In this document: in pieces, positions 12,346-24,419 of the stretch | Layout of the letters: every line of letters starts with the position of its first letter | Position numbering within the stretch: position 1 is the first letter of the stretch | Assembly (NCBI GenBank): GCA_038503035.1 | Contig: JAVSML010000985.1 | Location: 379,372-443,371, forward strand | From: Crocodylus rhombifer | Lineage: Eukaryota; Chordata; Crocodylia; Crocodylidae | DNA: 64,000 nucleotides | Reading direction: 5' to 3' | Notes under the pieces: generated by a model | What the model saw: the letters and a program-made list of their open reading frames with translations, nothing else | What the model was told of the DNA's origin: nothing | The model's database searches: none | Position numbers and translations under genes: made by a program

Positions 12346-12856
12346 GGCATGGCATGCAAATTCGGCACCACCGGCGGAGCGGGGCTAGGAAGCAGGAAAG
12401 GCAGGGGTAGACTACTGTAGGAGTTGGGGTCGTGGGAGGAAGAGAAGAGAAGTCTTACCTGCCTGGGCTCTTTGCATACTGAAGGTAGCTGACAGTGCTG
12501 CCACTGCTGCTGCTAGAGCAATGTCAGCTCTGGCAGCAGCAGCCTGGATGCACAGACTCCCTGAGAGCCATGCCTGGTGTTCACTTCCCCACACCACAGA
12601 TATGCTGTTTGGTGCAGGGCTGCACCTGGTGTGACAAAAAACTTTGGGAAGGGTGGGACCATCATTATGCTCATCTCCTACCCTCCATATAGACTGTTAT
12701 GTGGGGGCTGTGCTGCCCAGCTCCTATGGCCAAGCAGCCAAAGACTCCCAGGAGCAGGGATGGATCTGGTGCTTTGCCACAGTTGGTGCCTGGGGTTGAT
12801 GCCTCACCCACTTCTCCCTCTCTGCCCCTCAATTATGCTGTTTACAACCATGCTAG
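12346..12856. mobile_element. GC-rich insertion inside the hAT transposase
   Basis: Similarity to the transposase stops at about 12345 and resumes at about 12857 at almost the next expected residue of the family, with about 510 bases between. The insert is GC-rich with CTGCTGCTGC-type runs. GCTTTACA on the left and TGTTTACA on the right are a possible imperfect 8-bp target duplication (6 of 8), which would put the insertion edges within some 10 bases of the stated ends. A similar word (GTGCCTGGGG) recurs at 60.46 kb. Confidence 0.45.
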
Positions 12857-12966
12857 TTGAAAAATCAGACTTCTACAAAATAGAAGCAGCTTTTTGTTTA
12901 GGCTATGTGGATAGTGACCTGAACATTAATGAAGAGTCTTCTTTGCTGGGTGTCTATCGGCAATAA
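12857..12966 (+). pseudogene. hAT transposase remnant, second part
   Basis: Reads ...KSDFYKIEAAFCLGYVDSDL... followed by NINEESSLLGVYR and a stop. This corresponds to the family motif around the first catalytic region (T.D.S.KEQ...LRYVD.D..I.E.F.GLY). The usual catalytic acidic residues just upstream are lost at the insertion junction. The frame differs from that of the first part. Sequence further downstream has no recognisable DDE catalytic core. Confidence 0.65.
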
Positions 12967-13699
12967 TATTAAAAAAAATACTACCCTAAGAGACTGTGTG
13001 GAACCTGTTTACAAAATTGGGAAAGTACTTTCAAAGTCTCCTAAATAATGCACCATGTTTCAGGATATATAATGCAAAATGTTAAGTACATCGCATGGCA
13101 TTGCCTGTCTAAACTCATCTTTGGAGAGCCACATCAAAAGTCCTAAACCTAATAGGCAAAACTCTACAAGCAACAAAAAACATTTGAAAGAAAATGACAC
13201 TTAATGCTCAAGCTTCCAAGAAAATGGAAGTAGGGACAGGTGAACCCAACTACCCAGGTCCAACCAGGGATTTCTACAAGTACATCTGCATTAGAGTAAC
13301 TGGTTACCAATTCCAGCATTCATTCAAGATTTGAACAGGGAAAATTAGCAAACAGTCTAGGAGCAAACAGCACAAGTTTTCTGGGAGTCTCATGGATATG
13401 TTTCCTGTAGGTTTCATCTCATTATTGCTGATCTCACAGTTTTATTTTATTCATTGGCCTTTTCTCTCTCTCTCTCATATTGTCATGGGCTTCCCCTCCC
13501 CGAGGGGAAGTTCTGGATTGTGATTTGAGATGAGCAGAAGGATAAATTGAAACCAAGTGTTCTTGTGTTTATGCTTGTCTCCAGCTCAAGGGGAGGTGGT
13601 GTTTCTGTGTAAAGGCTCAGTTTTGTTAAACTTGTCCTGTTTTAGGCAATGTAATCTTTCCTCCTTCCTCTAGATGTCTGTAATGTTATAGTACTTACC
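12967..13699. other. No recognised feature
   Basis: AT-rich, might contain unrecognisable continuation of the hAT element. Nothing could be aligned. Confidence 0.35.
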
Positions 13700-13885
13700 G
13701 GAACCTCATTAACATAGGATCTGAGCACCTCATAAGTGCAATTATCCCCGCTGGACGTAAGGGGAATTGGGACAAAGGGAGACAAATGACTTGTCCAAGC
13801 TCATATTGAAGTCTGTGACAAAGCAAGGACTTGACTGCAGGTTTCTTGAGTAGCAGAGTAGCAAACCTGTAATCAAACATCCTTT
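13700..13885 (-). repeat. MIR/CORE-SINE-like relic
   Basis: The plus strand has ATCTGAGCACCTCATAAGTG, then AATTATCCCCGCTGG, then AAATGACTTGTCCAAGCTCA, then GTCTGTGACAAAGCAAGGAC. This is the reverse complement of the SINE tail-to-head order. Confidence 0.65.
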
Positions 13886-16699
13886 TTTAGGAACACCCAC
13901 AAGCTTCCCTTCTGTGTTCATGTCATACAACATGTACTGGGACACTGGATCTCATTTCTGAGTGTTGTTGAGGCCATGAACTTAATGGGAGTTAAAAATG
14001 GGAACAGACATTTCTTCGAAGAACAATCATGTCTAGAGACAGAATGATTAATGGTAAAATTTGGCAGGGCATACAATTTTGCATTCTAGAGATTAGGCCA
14101 ATATTACAGTTTCTGAAGGGCAGATCACCTGCCTACAGAAGGTTGAATCTGGTCCTAGCCATCACTGCAGATGGGTTACTGAATGAGGCAGACTTCAGGT
14201 GGGACCCCCTCTGGCAATTTTGATGTATAAAAAATAAAGAGAAGTCTGCTAAAGAAACTGTGTTCATAACTCGGCACAAAAGTGCCCTGATCTCTGCTAC
14301 AGCCTCCGTGTCTTTCTGGAATATAAATAATAAGCTAAGCAGTCATTTTCTTGATCTTTTTTTTTATACTGAAAGTTCTGCAAGTTCATGTGCTATTAGT
14401 ATTAACTACTGGTGTAATGACTCAGTCTTAAATATTTCTTTTCTGACATTCATTTTCTTCTCTTTGATTTAGGGGAAGTCAAACTTCGACTCTTAATATG
14501 GCGTAGAGTGTATAAATAAGATAAAGTGAAACATCCCATCAATCTGTATATGAATTGGCAGGTTTTCCAGTTTATAAATGATCTCCTGGGATTCTTAATT
14601 TAGTTTGCTCTGCTGAATTATGAACAACAAAATTGTGAATAACACTTTTGGCTTGTTTTTTGTAAGGTTTACAATTTTCCTGTAAGATTTATACTTCCCT
14701 GAAGTTTTATTACCCAGAACATAACTCTTAATGTAATTTGAAAATGCAGTTTTCTTTTCAAATTAAGCTTGTATTGAAAACTTGTTCTGACAGTACCATC
14801 TCACATAGCAGCTGCAAATCTCACATCACCTTTTCTAGAAGCTCAGTACCAAGTTAGCTGTCCTAAAAAAACCAAAATTAGTGAATCTGACCTTCCTAAA
14901 GTATTTCATTTCCTAAAAAGCCCACCTGTCTCTATTCAGACTGACCAGGCAACTACAGCAGAAACTGGTAGATTTATTCTAAATTTTTAAATTTTAAAGG
15001 GTCCTTTGATAAATTATGAATTAATGCCCTCCACAGAACAGATTGAGCTTTTCTGTTCAGTAGCAGCTTTCATTGAGAATAACAGTGTTACCCGAATTTA
15101 AATTACACACATTATTCTTTAAATCTGTTTAAACAAAAGAGTAAGTAGGAATTATACACAAATAAGAGGCAATGGTATTAAGATATGAATTTTGTAGTTT
15201 GTGTAATTTTTAAGCTTTTTCTATTATTCTTTTGAGACTGTACAGAATTCTTGAAATTAAGGGAAAGGGCAAAAAGCTTATGCCCCAGGAAAAAATAAAT
15301 TTCAGCTTGTCATAAAGCAGCCATTTCATCTCAATACCAGATAAGGAATAGCACATTCAAACTTGGATGGCAACAGTTTAGACTTTTAACTTCATAGTTA
15401 GGCACCTAGAAGCATCTACAATGGATATTAATGTCTTTAAGAGCCATGTCTTAGGCACCAAAATATTGGAAAATCTTTTTTGTTGAGAGTAGAATTTTCA
15501 AAAGTGTCCAAGTGACTTGAGAAGCTCATTTTCATTTTCAAGGGTGACTTAGGCAAATAAAAGTCAGAGGATACCGCAGTTCTCAAAGTCAGGCAACTTT
15601 GGCAGTAAAGCAAATGGAAATGAGAGACATTTTATAAGTATGCCCAAGGCTGAAATCTGTTGCAAAAGCCAGCATCTTCTTATGCAAACGCTGTTGCTTA
15701 TTGACACCTGTTGATGAACGGAGCAGAGAAACCTAGAACTACCTTAGACTCGAGGTAGACAAAGACCCCTTAGTGTGGAGGGAGGCCTCAGTTACAATTT
15801 GGTGATTGGGGAGGAAGGATTCTGAGCCAAACCACATTTGCATGACAGTTATGTGCAGCATGGGGCATTTCCATGAAAATACAGCTACGTTTTGATTTGA
15901 GGGATAAGAAAATGTTGTCCTTTCTCTGCTGGGGAAAGGAAGGATAAGAGAACTGCAGTCTATGTGCTAGGACTGAGGGATCACATTGACCTAACTGCAG
16001 TCCAGCGTTGTTACATAAGGGAGCCCCTGGCAAGGTGCAGGGAAAGAGAACAGGTGCTTCCACCAACAGTCTCCCTTGTGACAAGGGCTACCAGCTCTAT
16101 ATACCAGGATTCCCTCTTTGAAGTGGTGCAGAGGCAGCTTTGAAACCTGCTTAGCCTGAAGTACAGAGACATCTGGGTTAAGAGCCTCCCTAAGACAAAT
16201 TGGGTATGTTGTCATTGCAGGGAGGATAGATGGGACATCCCCTGAATCAGCAAGATCCCTTGAGCCCTGAAGAAAGACACTGGCCCACAAACTGTAAGTA
16301 GGTTGCAGTGGAGAAAGGGAGAGGTGAACACTAGACAGTACTGCCTCCTTAGCTGTCCACCACCACGAGAGGAATTGTTATGAAGACTATTATCAAATGT
16401 GGGTGTGTGAGGGAAGGAGGCGGGGTGTCAACTTACAGTAATATTGACTAATGGCTGCCTTCAGTATAGTTTGAATTCCCAGCTTTCTAGACAGGGCCTT
16501 CAGCCATTTATTTTTCCAAAAAAAATTTTTGAGTAACCATCTGATCCTTTTCTCTCCTAAGAGTCCTGGCAAGAAGGGTTGTACCGATGGTAAACATAGA
16601 GCAGAGAATATTCTACTTTCACGCACTTACCTGGTATACATAGTTCACTTAACTGCATAACAAGACACTGGTGTCCATTTTTTTTGCCTCTTGTTTACA
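13886..16699. other. AT-rich non-coding sequence
   Basis: About 2.8 kb, strongly AT-rich from 14.3 to 15.6 kb. No repeat family or supported exon recognised. A GTAAGTG donor-like site on the minus strand near 16627 has no open frame behind it. Confidence 0.4.
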
Positions 16700-16952
16700 G
16701 GGTGCATCTCCATGTGCACTTGAATGTACAGTAGCTTTTACTGTGCATTAGTGTGTCACAGCAAAAACCATGTTGATACACTACTGCACAGTAAAACTAG
16801 GCTGCTGCGGATTAAACGTCACTGAAAAAGCATGCGCTTTCGCTACTGCACATTAGGGCAGCCTAATGCACATTTAGTTAGTGCCTCACATTAGAGATAC
16901 TGAATTTAATGCACAGTAGCAAAAGCACACTAATAAATGTGTAGATGCACCC
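16700..16952. mobile_element. PIF/Harbinger-like MITE with 3-bp target duplication
   Basis: Begins GGGTGCATCTCCATGTG and ends GTGTAGATGCACCC, an imperfect terminal inverted repeat. The flanks are ACA (16697-16699) and ACA (16953-16955), a clean 3-bp target duplication. GGG termini with 3-bp duplications fit PIF/Harbinger MITEs. An internal imperfect hairpin is formed by CTTTTACTGTGCATTAG and its inverted counterpart CACTACTGCACAGTAAAAC, shared in position with the related element at 60.6 kb. No coding capacity. Confidence 0.75.
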
Positions 16953-18041
16953 ACATTGTAGCAAACTTCAGTTATCTGGATATTGGTAAAAGCATCAGCT
17001 GCTTGTATGTATAGAAACTCTCAGCAGCACTGTTGTCTTTGTAACGTAACAGCGTAATTGGCAAAGCAGACTAAGAGCTGCCAATTTCAAGGCATCTAAA
17101 GAAGTCTTGAATTGACTAGGTCCTGTTGAGTTCAAGGCTGTTATTCCAAGGCATAAGGCCAACAGATTACAGACCTTAAAGAGGTGTGAAAAGCTTAGTG
17201 TCGTTTTTTTCCATCATTAGTAGACAGTGTTTACGCTGTTTTTTGGTTAAGTACACACTCTGTGGTAGAGCAACTGAGCAAGGCAACTGGGGAGCTGCCT
17301 TTGCAGAGGGGACAAAAATAGCCACCATTGCAACAGCGGTTGAACATACTGTTGTGGTCTGCACAGCAGCAACCTGGTATAAATTAGCCTCCTAATTGTA
17401 ACTGACTTTTGCCATCAAACCAGGGGTATGCCCACCTTACAGGTTACAAGTGACATGGTGCTGGTGGTGTCTATGCAGCTGCTTTCCTGCCAGCTGCCTG
17501 TGTGGTGGATGAACTCCTCTTTTCCCTTCCTGGGATCAAATTGATAGTGACACACAGATCATGGGAACTTCAACTAATACATATTACTTGATAATCTTCC
17601 TGGTAGTCTAGTCAAAGAGGAGGACATTATTTACTTGGCTCTTTAGAAAACAATCCGACAGGACATCGAACATTAAAAGAGGAAAGGAATTTATCAAAAT
17701 GTCAGTGTAACAATATTGAGAAGCAGATGGGTTTTGTACAGCCCTATGAAATAAGTTTAAGAGGAAGTTCTGTTGCTAGGAGACTACAACCACAAAGTGT
17801 CATGATGGAGCTTTCTTAGTAAGAGAAAAAATTGCCCATAGAAGGATATGCTTAAAAGACACTAAAATAATCTGAAGGTGGCAAAAACTACGTGCCACTC
17901 CATCAGCATCTGGTATTTGATTACTGCAATATGGGGCTTAAACGAAATGGGGGGGACCTTAAGCTGGTCATCATCATGTAGTAATAATTGGACAAAAGCA
18001 ATCAGAGTTTACTTCCTCAGGAGTTAATTTTCCTTGTTTAT
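16953..18041. other. No recognised feature
   Basis: Unique-looking. A 24-base word beginning TTATTTACTTGGCTCTT near 17627 recurs at 19426. Confidence 0.4.
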
Positions 18042-18130
18042 TTAGACTATTTAAGTTCTTTGGGGCAAGAACTGTGTCTGCATCTGTGTTTGGACAGCAC
18101 CTAGCACAATGAGGCCCTGGTTTTTGTGTT
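18042..18130 (+). repeat. L2-like tail relic
   Basis: TTAGACTATTTAAGTTCTTT, then GGGGCAAGAACTGTGTCTGC, then ACAGCACCTAGCACAATGAG. This is the conserved tail seen in L2-related LINEs of amniotes. Other copies are at 6.6 (minus), 21.7 (plus) and 22.6 kb (minus). Confidence 0.6.
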
Positions 18131-18363
18131 ACCTTGGGGGAAACATGGCCAACCGTTAAGAATAGTAGGTATTTAGACCATCGGAGAAGGATTTTTTTGA
18201 ATAAGACAAAATGGGTTTTTGGTCAAGTTGTGAAGGATTCTGCAACTTTAAGTCATACTCACTGAGATGTCCTCTATGGAAGAAACAGCCCTCTTTGGGT
18301 TGGGCCCAGTAGTGCACTTACCATAAGAATTTGGATAAGCGTTGGTCAGGGCGGATTTAGGAA

Positions 18364-18432
18364 TAGCATTCCTGCGCTTGTGCAAGGGGTTGGACCAGAT
18401 GACCCTGTGCTTCTACACGTCTGTGATTGGTT
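18364..18432 (+). mobile_element. CR1 3-prime-end fragment
   Basis: GCAAGGGGTTGGACCAGATG followed by ACCCTGTGCTTCTACACG and a TCTGTGATTG ending. This is the CR1 3-prime untranslated end with its short terminal repeat, 5-prime truncated as is usual for CR1. Confidence 0.6.
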
Positions 18433-20348
18433 ACAGGCTGCAGACATCTCACAGTCATTATAGCAACACTTGCCAGGCTGCAGCTCCACCGATTTAACCC
18501 AAAACTTAGCATGTTGTGCATCCCTGTCTAATGACTGGTATATGGAAACAAGAGACATCTATTGTTATCTGCCAAAGGAGTATGTTAGTTTATGAAGTAG
18601 TCATATGCTGTTACTGCTTGAGGTTGGATATTCCACATCCAGAGTAACACTCACTGCAGATGGTTACACAGGTTGCTTAGCGTTGTTACAAGAGCATCCT
18701 GGCATGCTGTTCTCTGCACAGATTATTGATGCATGCTGGCTGTATATAAGCAAGAAATCCTGGAAAGTAACTTTTATAGATGTATCATTGTTTTTGAAGC
18801 TGGGTCAGGACAGTGTGGCTGTGGTCAATGAATCTGAGTTTTTGGGCATCACACTCGCACACACATCCTTTGCTCTAGCGGATCTCATGAGGCTCCTCTA
18901 ACTTTGTAGCTGAAGATCTATGCAGCCACTCTTCTGTAGTTGTACAGCACTAGTGCAAAGCCCACAAATGCCACTAGGAGTCCCACTGGTTTCTGTCCTC
19001 TTCAGGTGGATTTACTTCTGGAGTGGGTAGTGAACAGCAACACTGATTCTATGTAATGGAGTTTAATGTATTGAAAAAAGTGATTTTTTTTCTTTGGGTG
19101 TATGTATTCACTTATTAATGCTTTTTTTTTTTTAAATCACACATGTGTGTGCGCACACGTACACACGCACACACTCCATTTTGTCAAGACAAGGCCTTGA
19201 TTTCTTCCCTTCTTTGCCATGACTAGCTATCAGCCTTCTGCATGACTAGTACTGCAGAGCACAAGTCCTTGATCTGCGTCATGCTTTGAACTGGGGAGAA
19301 TCTCACCTCATTTGCCAGCAGTCTCAGGATTAAGGTTCTCCTCAGTTAACGTACTCTGCAAGTGAATCAATCTTCGTGTCCCACTATCTGTGTTTCAGTG
19401 AGTTGAAGGGAATTAGCATATCACGTTATTTACTTGGCTCTTCAGAAAACCTTAACTGGACAGCTGCCTGGGAAGTCCTTGTACCGTTCTTATGTCATTC
19501 ACCTCTGCTTTCCTGTACATAACTCACTCAGTTAAACTGTTCATGCCTGGTGGGAGAAATGAGAAGCCCAACACTGCTATATTCAGTCTCCTCCACCGAG
19601 CACTGGAGTGGCAGGCCTGCTCCAAGTGATTTAGCTGTGCAGAATCATGGGCGTTCTCTTCTAAGAATCCATGCAGTAATCCTGAATGAAATAACTGGGT
19701 CAGACAGGCCTACAACACAAATGTTCATTTTATCTCTCCCTCTCGCCCCAAGTGAAAAACCCCTACAAGAGCTAAGTGTATATGATATAATGAGGTGTTT
19801 TCTCATTGTAAGGATACTGGTCGGCCGAGCCAAACAGGACATGCACTCTCTGCTCTGCTAGGCACACCTTAACCTTGCCAGGTGTGTTGGTCATATTTGT
19901 TTAACTCGGTGGAGAGGCAGTCTTTGAAGCAAGGTGTGAAATCTTCTCATGGAATGTGTAAGGCTTACTGCTGGATAGGGTTTTGAGCTGTTTTGGCAAA
20001 CCAGCCCTCAAAAGAGGATAAGGCTGTAAAATTCAAATTTAAAATGCTTTAGCCAGCTTTCCTGAGAAGAGCTCTGCTAAACTGTCAGAAGCTTTGCGAG
20101 CCAATTATCTTGGACAGTATGGTTATTGTTGAAGCCTTAAGCTGTGAGAACTGGTGAATTTCTGGATTTCATGCCAAAATAAATAATCCTCATTTTAAAG
20201 CTTCCACGTGTGAGTGAATAAGACCTCCAGAGAACCAAGCTGTATGCTTCCTTGCAATACTACTCCATGAGCAAGGGATATGGCTCAGAATCTAGCAAAT
20301 AGATCCATTTAGCCCTGGATATAAAATGGACTGTGTCCTGTCACTTAC
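18433..20348. other. No recognised gene
   Basis: Contains a 103-codon plus-strand open frame (19550-19861, GTG start) with no recognisable domain and a GTAAGG inside it. It is not supported as a gene. An alternating purine-pyrimidine tract lies at 19138-19174. Confidence 0.4.
19138..19174. repeat. Alternating (AC/GT) tract
   Basis: TCACACATGTGTGTGCGCAC then ACGTACACACGCACACAC: alternating purine-pyrimidine DNA with Z-DNA potential and near-palindromic symmetry. Confidence 0.85.
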
Positions 20349-20511
20349 CACCCTCCTTTGATGCATGCCATCCTCTGGTGCCAAGGTTCTGTCAGCCAAA
20401 TCTGTGTACTAAACTGACTTGTTTTTACTGAATATAAAATCCCATTAAAGTTCAGTGAAAGCTGACCCTTTGTCAGGTCTCGGATGTTGTAGAATATGAG
20501 TGTGAATGGCA
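20349..20511 (-). CDS. Candidate exon, weak
   Basis: On the minus strand 163 bases are open in one frame and end in GGAGGGTG followed by a strong donor (GTAAGTG). The proposed start follows a T-rich tract ending CTTCCGAG, a poor acceptor. The reading includes ...NIRDLTKGQLSLNFNG... and ...IWLTEPWHQRMACIKGG. Composition is not far from a random frame and I do not recognise the protein. Confidence 0.18.
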
Positions 20512-21672
20512 CTCGGAAGCCCAGAAAAAAAAGATGCTGTTTGTAACCAAATAAGCATATGCCTAATGGAGTTACCGTTTTATTGGTGCTCTGAGGATTT
20601 GAGGGCAATGCTAAGAGACATGGGATCTACAGGTGTAAATTTCCCATGTGCTATGGAGCTCAAAGTCTGAAAAAAGTACTATTAAAGGAAGTATGCTAGC
20701 CTACACATCTAGTTTTGTTGGCTGCTTCCTTGTCATCAGCCCCCAGACATTACCCTTTGTTAGGTACTGTGTAATTGGGTTGCGGGAATATAAACATTAC
20801 TCATGTAAATATCCTATAGATTGCAATAGGTTACTAGAGCAAGGGTTGTTGAATTGAAATCATGAGCCCTGAACTACATCAGGAGCAACAGAAGTGTCCT
20901 CATCACTCTCTGTCTCTTTTCTGAGTAATGTATTCTGAGCTTCTGAATCTGAATCTTTCCTGCACTCTCAGAAGTTTCATAAGAAACAAATAAGACACTG
21001 TCCTTTCTGTTCCTTCCAAGCTGCTCTTTACATGGCCTCTCTTGTGGTGCTTTGTTCATGTGTGTCGAGAATAAGTTGAAACCTTGGCTGAAGTCTGGGG
21101 CTTGGGGAGAATGGTTCCTCCCTCCTGGGTATGGCCTACTGTCGGTGTTGCTCTGACAAATCTCAAATGACAGGAGAGATTAATTAGAATAATGCACTGT
21201 CTAGTGGAAGGGGAATTGTGCAGCGGTTCTTTCAGTAATGGTTGTCCAAGCAAGACCTATCAAGGGAGTCTTGTCCTAAGCTCTTGTTTTACATACAGAG
21301 ATATCCCCAGCTGTGAAAAATATCCACAACCAAGTGAGTAGCTATTTGTTTGCTTTGGTAAACAGTTTCACTTGACTTAATTATAGCCTAGAACACAATG
21401 GCAGCATCAGTTCAGCTGTGAGATGGCTCATTTCCAGCAGACAGAGACAAGCTTTCTCAGTGCTTTGAGTGATGACTGGCACTACCATTCAATTAATCAT
21501 TATCTGAGCTCTGCTAAAGGCCAAATGTGACTAATAGGAACCCAAATGCTACAGATGTTTTTTGTATCCCTTACTTCAATCCACCAATAATACAGCGGGC
21601 CTGCTGCTTTGTTCGGTTGCTTCAGAGCTATTCCGGTATAATGCCACCAAAGTCAGAGGGGTGAGAGTCATA
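20512..21672. other. No recognised feature
   Basis: Nothing recognised on either strand. Confidence 0.4.
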
Positions 21673-21757
21673 GGACTATAAGCTCCTGGGGGCCATCTCT
21701 TACTATGCTTTTCAGCAAGACTTAGTACTAAGGAGGCCTTGATTCCAGTTGGGGGAG
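21673..21757 (+). repeat. L2-like tail relic
   Basis: GGACTATAAGCTCCTGGGGG, then CCATCTCTTACTATGC, then AGTACTAAGGAGGCCTTGAT: the same tail family as at 18.0 kb, more diverged. Confidence 0.5.
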
Positions 21758-22597
21758 GGGAGGGGGGTCTGCAAGCTTTATCAGAATACAAATAACACTT
21801 AAATTTCAGCACATCCCTATATGTTTGCAGGATTTGGACTAGGTAACATCACCAAGTGAAAAGGAAAAAATCCCTGAGAATGAAAGGGGGCAATAGTGAA
21901 GTGCCTAGGTCAGATATAATGGGAAGACGTAAGGGTTTGTGGGAAGTTTGGAAAAACAGCATAGCTACTCTGAATCTCTAGGACAAGAACCAAGCTGGAG
22001 ATGATGTGTGACATTAGCATAATACTTCATCAGCATCTGTCTGAGGAAGGAAAGTCTGAACTGACTTCATGTTAATGGTTATGTTTTATTGTACAACTCA
22101 AAACTGATTGAGGTAGGCATTAGTATCACCCAGAAGAAATCCAGTGTTCCTGAGTTGTACCTACACTAATTTCTAATTTTACCACACCCAACACTAATAG
22201 TTTATAATTTTTGGTGAATTTCAGTTTTGTGGCTGACACCTAGGACTTCAAAAGCTTGCACAGTAATTGAATTGTGGTCTGTCCCTTGAGAGGAAGGCCA
22301 AACATATCAATAACAGATAAGAAAAATTATTATTTAATCAGGGAGCAGCAGCTAATAGCCAGCCAGTTTTACTTTCTTCACTAATCCCCCAGACCTGCTT
22401 CACAGGCAGCTGTGAACAACTGGAACACTGGGAACCTGCACAAAACTGCAGACTGGACAGTGAGTTTCAAATACATTTCATTGGGATGGAAAACCAAACC
22501 AAACCTGATTAACTTAGTGTTTGAAACTTCAGCCACTTTGCTAATTTCTGAGTTTGGCAATACTTGGTTTAATAAGTGGATTGCTGATATTTTTTAG

Positions 22598-22935
22598 CAC
22601 AGGGCCAGAGGCCAGGACCTCATTGGGCTGGTGGTGCATAAATCCCAAAACAAAGACCATCTCTGCCCCAGAGAACTTCTTAAGAATAATAATAAGATAC
22701 TAGATGGACATGGGCAGTTATGAGCACACAGGAAACAATAGTACAATAGCAGCCAGAAGCAGTCTGAAGGCATAAGCAATCTAACCACCATCAAATGTTT
22801 TGCAGGCATCGCAACAGATGTTTTAAGGAGAGATTGAAGGAAGGTAATGATATGACCTTGTAGATGTTTGTGGGGAGCTTCTTCCTTGATCACAGAAGTG
22901 TCTTGAAAAAAGTGGAAGCCATATTGAAAGCTATT
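22598..22935 (-). repeat. L2-like relic, longer copy
   Basis: The plus strand reads CAGGACCTCATTGGGCTGG, then AAAGACCATCTCTGCCCCAG, and later GATGTTTTAAGGAGAGATTG and TGTAGATGTTTGTGGGGAGC. This is the reverse complement of the L2-type tail plus more upstream sequence. A 119-codon open frame on this strand is coincidental. Confidence 0.5.
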
Positions 22936-24419
22936 ATATTGTAAATAAACCAAAGAAGGGCTTGTGCCTTTCTTTACAGCAAAAAATACGTGGGGTAGAG
23001 AGATTTTTTTTTTTCTGTGGTTTTTTTTTTTTTTTTCCCCACCAGATATACAGGTCTTCTCTAGACTGGAAGATTCTATGATAGCCAGAGAACTAGCAAG
23101 ATGGTGATATTACATGAGCTAAGGGAGGAATGATTGTCCATCGGGAGAGGACAGTGTATGTGGATTTTTCAATTCCTGTTTGGAGCTCTGGTGGGAGGAT
23201 GGATTTCTAAAAGCATTTAAAGTACTTGCATGCTTCAGAAATTTGCACTCACTTTTTTTTTTTTTTTAACACCAGACCTTACTTACAGCTCCTTCTTTCA
23301 CTTTTATGCATACTGATAAAAGCATGAATCAAAATCATCCCTGGTGTAACTTCATTTTCTTCAATGAGATTAGAGCAGGGATAGCTTTGGCCCTATTTGC
23401 TTCCGTCACAGAGCTTACCAGAAGCAATTTCCTCTGATTTAACAGACTTGAAGTTTCACAGGGGGTAATTCATTTACTGATTGATGCTAGATCTAATGGT
23501 AAATAAATATCAGAGGCAGGAGGTCTGGGTGGATATGACAAACCTTATCCTGTGATGAAAGGTTATGAACCTCTTATCTTATCTATCTTAGACTTTTAAT
23601 ATTAATTTGCAAACGAGCAGAGACAGCTTCACTCTGGGCAACCTCTCCTAAGAGATCTCATTTCCTAGGATGTGATATTCTTGTGTGCAGAGTATGCAGT
23701 TTCTCTGGCCTAGCTTCCCAGGGAGCAATCCCTTGGGATAGCTCTAACTTACACTGTGATGCCTAGGCCAGGAGCTCAGCCCCTGGATGTGCAGTTTACA
23801 AAGGTGGCCTTATGCCAATACATCACGCTGTCTGAGCCCTGCCTGACTTGCATGTGATACAACTTTCTGTTTATTCCAAGATCAAAGATGTGAACTCAGT
23901 ACAGCTCCCTGGGGCAGCCTCACTGTGACTTCTTGATGTCAGTGTGGCTTCAAATCCCAAGGGTGGGAGGAAGAGTACAAGCAATAAAGCCATCACCAGT
24001 TATACAATAGATGGTGTGTTTTATCTGTAAGCAGACAGGCCGGAAGCTCGAATTTAAACATGCCAGACATGGCTAGGATGCCTCCTGCGCTTCTCTCTCA
24101 TTTAATCCTATGTCTGTGTTGATTGCAGCTGATAGAAACATTTATGTATAACTGAGAGATGAAAATGAAATTGCAACAGAATACACATCCTGCCTGGCAA
24201 TCATGCTCATAAGTACATCATACTATTCCACGTGGGCTGCCTTGTAAACGGGAAGCAGTATACTTGCATATTCACGTGATGCTTCAGGTGAGCTCATTAG
24301 CACAGCTGAGTGGCTACACGTTTAGTTTGCTCTCAAACTAAGTAGCCTACCTGGCCCAATACATTTGCTGTGGAGACACGGCCTAAGATTACCTGCTTAC
24401 TCTGGTAGTGAATTTATGG
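22936..24419. other. AT-rich sequence with T tracts
   Basis: Long T runs at about 23003-23036 and 23253-23267. Otherwise nothing recognised. Confidence 0.45.

Noticed and set aside
19550..19861. 103-codon plus-strand frame
   Set aside because: GTG start, no domain, no repeat match and no convincing splice acceptor.
20345..20608. Full 87-codon minus-strand open frame as a gene
   Set aside because: Only the last 163 bases beside the GTAAGTG donor deserve mention. The rest has no support and no family resemblance.
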